The translations under genes were made by a program, and so were the position numbers. Of a stretch of 64,000 nt of DNA, positions 60,327 to 64,000 are shown one piece after another; position 1 is the stretch's first letter, and the number at the start of each line of letters is the position of its first letter. Location: assembly GCA_035763085.1 (NCBI GenBank), contig DASUBV010000036.1:13698-77697 (forward strand). The letters run 5' to 3'. This DNA comes from DASUBV01 sp035763085. Its GTDB lineage: Bacteria; Actinomycetota; Actinomycetes; Streptosporangiales; Streptosporangiaceae. The notes beneath the pieces were generated by a model. That model was not told where the DNA came from and did no database searches. It saw nothing but the letters and a program-made list of their open reading frames with translations.

Positions 60327-60490
60327 GTGGACGCGATCCCCGAGGCGGTACGCCGCAAGGCCCTCGCCGCGGGCGCGGCGCACTGGCTGCACGAGCTTCC
60401 CGAGCTCGTGGCCCGGCTGGAGCGGGACTGGTCGATCGGCGTCGGCCGGTCGTATGGCGATGCCACCGAGGCGCTGGTCGCCTGCCGGGG
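60327..60490 (+). pseudogene. 5' remnant of a StrB/APH(6)-type phosphotransferase gene
   Basis: From GTG 60327 about 53 codons read MDAIPEAVRRKALAAGAAHW, then LPELVARLERDWSIGVGRSYGDATEALVA. This closely resembles the start of aminoglycoside/hydroxyurea phosphotransferases (APH_6_hur). The likeness stops near 60490, exactly where a large hairpin begins, and the rest of the kinase is missing. The frame happens to stay open into the next gene, which could mislead gene callers into a fusion. Confidence 0.6.
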
Positions 60491-60575
60491 GTCCCTGCTC
60501 CTGGGCACAAGCAGGGACCCGGGCGTGCCGCCCCCCCAAAGCCCGGGCCGCGCACGCGGCCACGGGCGGCACGCC
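60489..60575. repeat. Two adjacent large hairpins at the end of the gene remnant
   Basis: Hairpin 1: GGGTCCCTGCT (60489-60499) and AGCAGGGACCC (60510-60520), perfect 11-bp arms, 10-base loop. Hairpin 2: GGCGTGCCGCCC (60522-60533) and GGGCGGCACGCC (60564-60575), perfect 12-bp arms enclosing GGCCGCG-CA-CGCGGCC. They abut by one base. They may be a terminator, a structured RNA or the scar of a lost element. Confidence 0.6.
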
Positions 60576-60596
60576 AGGGCCTGCCCTGACGCGATA

Positions 60597-60613
60597 GTAC
60601 CTGGTATTGGTAC
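60597..60613. promoter_or_regulatory. GTACC-N7-GGTAC dyad upstream of a TetR-family gene
   Basis: GTACC (60597-60601) and GGTAC (60609-60613) flank TGGTATT in an A/T-rich promoter stretch about 50 bases before the TetR-family start at 60663. A possible self-operator. Confidence 0.35.
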
Positions 60614-60662
60614 GTTGAACTTTAAGTATGAAGATTCATGTCTAAAACAGGAAGGCAGGACG

Positions 60663-61538
60663 GTGACCGGAATCGAGCCCCGTTCGCACGGGCGGCGCCT
60701 GAGCAGGGGAACCGTCCGCCAGGCGATGCTCGACACCGCGGTGGCGATGGCGGTGGAGGCGGGGATCGGCATCGGCCTGGAGTCCATGAGCGTCGAGGAG
60801 ATCATCCAGGTCGCCCGGGTCCCGCGCAGCTCCGTCTACCGGATCTGGCCGGTCAAGGAGATGTTCCTGGACGACCTGCTGTGCTACATGGCCGGGCGGC
60901 AGGCCTACTTCGGCGCGCAGGACGTCTTCGACCCGCAGACCTTCGAGGTCGTGGCGCGGGTGATCGAGGAGAACCGGTCCCTGCTGGCCACGCCGGCCGG
61001 GCGGCGGGCCGTGCTGTGTGAGGGGGTGCGGCTCGGCGTCCGGCGCAACGCCCAGGCCCTGCGCGACAGCGCGCTGGCCCGGATGCACACCGCCCTGATC
61101 GCGACCGTCAGCTCGACGGGCAGCAGCAAGATCCGGCCCGAGATCGCCCGCGCTCTCGATGATGCGGAGGCGGCCTCGCGCCGTTCGATCGTGACGCTGT
61201 TCCGCGATGTCATCGTGCCCGCGCTGGGGCTGCGGCTGCGCGACCCCGGCGCCACCCTCGATCACATGGTGATGGCCGGCGGCGTCCTGATCCAGGGGCT
61301 GGCCCTGCGGGAGATCCTGGCCAGGTCCGTGGGCGGCGACGAGGCCGGGGAGCCGGCGGCAGGCACGCCGGCCAGCGGCACGAGCCCGACCACGGCGCAG
61401 CTCCTGGACCAGCCGGTCCCCGGCCCCGGCCTGGACGGCGAGCCCGCTCCGTGGAGCCTGGTGGCGCTGACCTACCTGGGGCTGATCGACACGTTCCTGG
61501 AGCCCGACCCGGACTACCGGAGCCCGGGCGGCTCCTGA
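60663..61538 (+). CDS. TetR-family transcriptional regulator
   Basis: 291 residues. The helix-turn-helix lies near residues 15-65: RGTVRQAMLDTAVAMAVEAGIGIGLESMSVEEIIQVARVPRSSVYRIWPVKEMFLDDLL. Compared with typical TetR the recognition helix is conserved (SSVYRIW). The ligand domain is longer than usual and ends in a Pro/Gly-rich tail. GTG 60663 has AGGAAGG eight bases upstream; the longer frame from 60129 would add the phosphotransferase remnant. It is convergent with another TetR gene. No neighbouring target is evident. Confidence 0.83.
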   Translation: MTGIEPRSHGRRLSRGTVRQAMLDTAVAMAVEAGIGIGLESMSVEEIIQVARVPRSSVYRIWPVKEMFLDDLLCYMAGRQAYFGAQDVFDPQTFEVVARVIEENRSLLATPAGRRAVLCEGVRLGVRRNAQALRDSALARMHTALIATVSSTGSSKIRPEIARALDDAEAASRRSIVTLFRDVIVPALGLRLRDPGATLDHMVMAGGVLIQGLALREILARSVGGDEAGEPAAGTPASGTSPTTAQLLDQPVPGPGLDGEPAPWSLVALTYLGLIDTFLEPDPDYRSPGGS

Positions 61539-61613
61539 GCGGCGCCAGGACGGGCTGCGCAGCAGGCCGGCAGCCGCGTCAGGGCAGCTCACCGGCCACC
61601 CGGCGGGCGCTGG

Positions 61614-62216
61614 CTAGGCCCGGCCGGCGGCTGGCCGCAGGAGCAGGTCGCGGATGGTGACGGCGAGCACGCCGTGCGCGGCGGCCGGGTCCAGCCGGCC
61701 CGCGCGCACCTCGTCGGCGCACGCGTGGATGAGGGCGAAGCAGCTCGTCACCAGCCAGCCTGCGGGCAGGTCGGCGCGGAACGAGCCGTCGGCCTGACCG
61801 CGGTCGACCAGGTCGCGAAGGCGCTGCTGGGCGGCCTGGTGCGAGCGCGTCAGCGCCGCCGGGCTGAGCTGCGTGGCGGCCGCGGCGGCAATAGCGCCGT
61901 TGCGGTGCAGCTCGCGCCAGCCCGCGGCCAGCAGCCGGTCCAGCGCCTCGGACGCCGGGCCGCGCTCGGGGTGCACGCTGTCCAGGACGGCGGCGGCGCG
62001 GCCGGCGGACCGCTGCACCACCGCCTCCAGCAGCGCCTGCGGCGTCGGGAAGTGGGCGTAGACCGTGACCCGAGATACGCCGGCCTGCGCGGCGACCGCC
62101 GAGATGCTGGGCTGGCCGCCGCGCTCGAGCAGTTCCTCGGCGGCGTCGAGGATGGCCTGGATGTTGCGCTCGGCGGTGGCCCGCCGGTGATCGGGGGCCT
62201 GCGCCTGCGGGTCCAC
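61614..62216 (-). CDS. TetR-family regulator of the adjacent exporter
   Basis: 200 residues: N-terminal helix-turn-helix with ILDAAEELLERGGQPSISAVAAQAGVSRVTVYAHFPTPQALLEAVV, a textbook TetR domain, then an Ala/Leu-rich ligand domain. GGGAGG lies just upstream of GTG 62216. It follows the exporter gene by 35 bases in the same direction, so it probably represses their shared promoter, where two palindromes lie at 63780-63813. Confidence 0.87.
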   Translation of the reverse strand: MDPQAQAPDHRRATAERNIQAILDAAEELLERGGQPSISAVAAQAGVSRVTVYAHFPTPQALLEAVVQRSAGRAAAVLDSVHPERGPASEALDRLLAAGWRELHRNGAIAAAAATQLSPAALTRSHQAAQQRLRDLVDRGQADGSFRADLPAGWLVTSCFALIHACADEVRAGRLDPAAAHGVLAVTIRDLLLRPAAGRA

Positions 62217-62251
62217 GTGCCTCCCTTCCTGAGCCTGCCGGCCGCGCCCGG

Positions 62252-63760
62252 CTAGTGCAGCCCGGCCCGCTGGCCGGCCGCCGGGCGGGCCGCGGGCACG
62301 GCCAGCAGCGCGACGATGGCGAGCACCGCCGCCACCACGGCGGCCACGGCAAAGCCGTGCCGGTAGCCGGCCGCCAGGCCCGCCGCGGCCGTTGCCGTCG
62401 CGCCCCCGGATCCGGCGACCGCGCCGACCGCGGCGAACACCGCCACGCCCAGGGCCGCGCCGATCTCGTGCGCGGTAGTCATCATGCCGGACGACAGGCC
62501 CTCCTGGCCGGCCCGGGCGTCGCTCATCGCGCTGACCGTAGCGGCCGGGAACACCAGCCCGACTCCGGCGCCGAGCACGAGCAGGCCGGGCAGCACTGCG
62601 GCGGCGTAGCCGCCGCCGGCCTGGCTGGCCAGCAGCACCGCGCCGGCGGCCACCACGGCCAGCCCGGCGGCTGCCACGACCCGCGCGCCGAGCCGGGGCA
62701 GCAGCCGCCCGGCCAGGTGGGCAGCGACTCCGATGACCGCCACCATCGGCAGGAACTGCGCACCCGCCGTGACCGGCGCGGCGCCCAGCACGTCCTGCAG
62801 GTACAGCGTGTTCAGGTAGAACGTGCCGACCAGGATCCCGGTGGCGCCGAGCATGACCGTCATCCCGGCGGTCAGCGGCCGGCTGCGCCAGGTGCGCGGC
62901 GGCAGCAGCGGGTCGGCGGCCAGGCGCTCGGTCACCGCGAAACCGGCCAGCAGGATCACGCCGGCCGCGAGCAGGGCGATGGTCCGGCCGGCGGCCCAGC
63001 CGTGCTGCTGCGTGCCGGCCAGCGCGGCCACCACCGCGCCGAGCCCGGCCACCACCAGCAGCGCGCCGGGTATGTCCAGCCGCCGGCCTCGCCCGGCGGG
63101 CCCGGCGCCGGCTGCGGCCCGGCCCGAGCGAGCGGGGATGACGTGCAGTGCCGCCAGCGCGGCCGCGACGCCGACCGGGACGTTGATCAGGAACACCGAC
63201 CGCCAGCCGAGCCCGCTGGTCAGCAGCCCGCCGGCGACCACGCCCACGGCGGCGCCGCCACTGGCCAGCGCTCCCCAGGCGGCCAGCGCGGCCGTCCGCT
63301 GCGCGCCCGCGTACAGCGCCGTGATCACCGCCAGCGCTGCCGGGCTGAGCAGCGCGGCGCCGAGTCCCTGAGCGCCGCGTGCCACGATCAGCGTGGCTTC
63401 TGACGGGGCCAGCCCGCTGGCCAGCGATGCCAGGGTGAAGACAGCCAGGCCCGCCAGGAACATCCGCCGCCCGCCCAGCACGTCGGCGGCCCGCCCGCCC
63501 AGCAGCATCAGGCCCCCGGTGAACAGCAGGTAGGTCGTCACCACCCACTGCAGGCCAGCGGGGCCGACGTGCAGGCTGCGGCCGATGGACGGCAGGGCCA
63601 CGTTCACCACCGTCATGTCGAGGATCACCATGAACTGGGCCGCGCCGACCACGGCCAGCGCGGTCCAGGGCCGCCGGCCGGGGGCCGGAGCCCCGGCGGC
63701 CCCGGCCCGGGCCGGGGCGGGGCCGTGTGCGCGGGATCGCGGACGGGGACTGATCAGCAT
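62252..63760 (-). CDS. DHA2-family MFS drug exporter (EmrB/QacA-like)
   Basis: 502 residues with about 14 hydrophobic segments: ALAVVGAAQFMVILDMTVVNVALPSIG in helix 1, LQWVVTTYLLFTGGLMLLGGRAADVLGGRR with motif A, and GWRSVFLINVPVG around helix 6. It exports unknown compounds using proton motive force. A GGGGAACGAG purine stretch lies just before the ATG. It is transcribed first, with the TetR-family gene downstream. Confidence 0.9.
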   Translation of the reverse strand: MLISPRPRSRAHGPAPARAGAAGAPAPGRRPWTALAVVGAAQFMVILDMTVVNVALPSIGRSLHVGPAGLQWVVTTYLLFTGGLMLLGGRAADVLGGRRMFLAGLAVFTLASLASGLAPSEATLIVARGAQGLGAALLSPAALAVITALYAGAQRTAALAAWGALASGGAAVGVVAGGLLTSGLGWRSVFLINVPVGVAAALAALHVIPARSGRAAAGAGPAGRGRRLDIPGALLVVAGLGAVVAALAGTQQHGWAAGRTIALLAAGVILLAGFAVTERLAADPLLPPRTWRSRPLTAGMTVMLGATGILVGTFYLNTLYLQDVLGAAPVTAGAQFLPMVAVIGVAAHLAGRLLPRLGARVVAAAGLAVVAAGAVLLASQAGGGYAAAVLPGLLVLGAGVGLVFPAATVSAMSDARAGQEGLSSGMMTTAHEIGAALGVAVFAAVGAVAGSGGATATAAAGLAAGYRHGFAVAAVVAAVLAIVALLAVPAARPAAGQRAGLH

Positions 63761-63779
63761 GCTCGTTCCCCGCGCCGGG

Positions 63780-63813
63780 CTGATCTGAGATCAGGGTTAA
63801 CACTTGTGTCAAC
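63780..63813. promoter_or_regulatory. Two adjacent palindromes before the exporter-TetR operon
   Basis: CTGATCT-G-AGATCAG (63780-63794, perfect) and GTTAACAC-TT-GTGTCAAC (63796-63813, one mismatch) lie 20-53 bases before the exporter start. On the minus strand the second contains TTGACA, a possible -35. Both are candidate binding sites for the operon's TetR regulator. Confidence 0.55.
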
Positions 63814-64000
63814 CACGACCGTACGCATGACTTTACAGCTGCGTCAACCTAGGTCGGCTGCCGGCCGGCTACCCCGGCATCGCGCCCGGTGGCGCGGGCC
63901 GGATCGCCCGGCCAGTGAAATGGCAGCGGAATGGCAGCAAAATGAGTGGCCGGAAGGTTCAAGGGACGGTAAAAATTGGCATTACCGGGCATATGGCCTG
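63814..64000. other. Window end, no gene seen
   Basis: No coding region can be supported. The segment is upstream of the leftward exporter operon and relatively A/T-rich near 63960-63990, so it may hold a promoter for a gene beyond the window. A minus-strand TTGACG with TACGGT 18 bases further on is a possible extra promoter for the exporter. Confidence 0.35.

Noticed and set aside
60129..61538. Apparent fusion of an aminoglycoside phosphotransferase start with a TetR regulator
   Set aside because: The joining segment runs through two large hairpins and an A/T-rich promoter, and the regulator has its own GTG with a good ribosome binding site. Read instead as a remnant followed by a separate gene.

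Overview
The window is very GC-rich DNA with strong G/C bias at third codon positions, frequent GTG starts, and actinobacterial families (AfsR/SARP regulator, StrB-type phosphotransferase remnant, FhaA-like FHA protein, Methyltransf_19, GYD, MmyB-type regulators). It looks like chromosome from a filamentous or otherwise complex actinomycete (Actinomycetota). I cannot name the species. No rRNA, tRNA, CRISPR array, phage block or intact insertion sequence was seen.

Layout. 1-4.7 kb: the 3' end of an unknown gene, a terminator, a Ser/Thr kinase, a Bcr/CflA-type exporter and a methyltransferase. 4.7-6.85 kb: a fluoride module read leftward, made of a crcB-type fluoride riboswitch, two CrcB/FluC genes and a triple-repeat DUF190 protein. 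6.9-15.4 kb: two uncharacterised proteins, a PQQ-type sugar dehydrogenase lipoprotein, a deacetylase-glycosyltransferase fusion, and an MFS exporter divergent from an MmyB-like regulator. 15.35-24.8 kb: a large AfsR-type regulator divergent from two lipoproteins, a secreted hydrolase, a Nudix hydrolase, a GYD protein and a lipoprotein-type class B PBP. 24.8-28.8 kb: a cupin, an FHA protein, an unrecognised protein and a metallo-hydrolase.

29.3-39.8 kb is the most distinctive part. A TetR regulator leads a tightly packed, translationally coupled operon: a fused double ABC ATPase, permease, solute-binding lipoprotein, permease, phosphotriesterase-family hydrolase, SDR dehydrogenase, fold-III PLP decarboxylase and sarcosine-oxidase-like flavoenzyme. 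A VOC protein is divergent. The shared promoter region holds a perfect 10-bp-arm palindrome and a TTGAC-CCC-GTCAA element that supplies a -35 box in each direction. I infer uptake and stepwise breakdown of a peptide-like or modified amino-acid compound; the substrate is unknown.

40-51.9 kb: a sacsin/Hsp90-type ATPase protein, a GH18 enzyme behind a 27-bp palindrome, an IolE-like TIM-barrel protein, a kinase-like phosphotransferase, methyltransferase and VOC genes, an epoxide-hydrolase-like enzyme, a MoxR/VWA (CoxD/CoxE-like) pair and signal peptidase II. 51.9-64 kb: a giant indolepyruvate:ferredoxin oxidoreductase-type protein, a LuxR regulator, an ECF sigma factor with a probable partner, a spermidine-synthase-like protein, an aminoglycoside-phosphotransferase remnant, two TetR regulators and a DHA2 exporter.

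A recurring feature is a TANNNT or near-TANNNT hexamer ending 6-7 bases before an ATG or GTG, which suggests that many transcripts here are leaderless.
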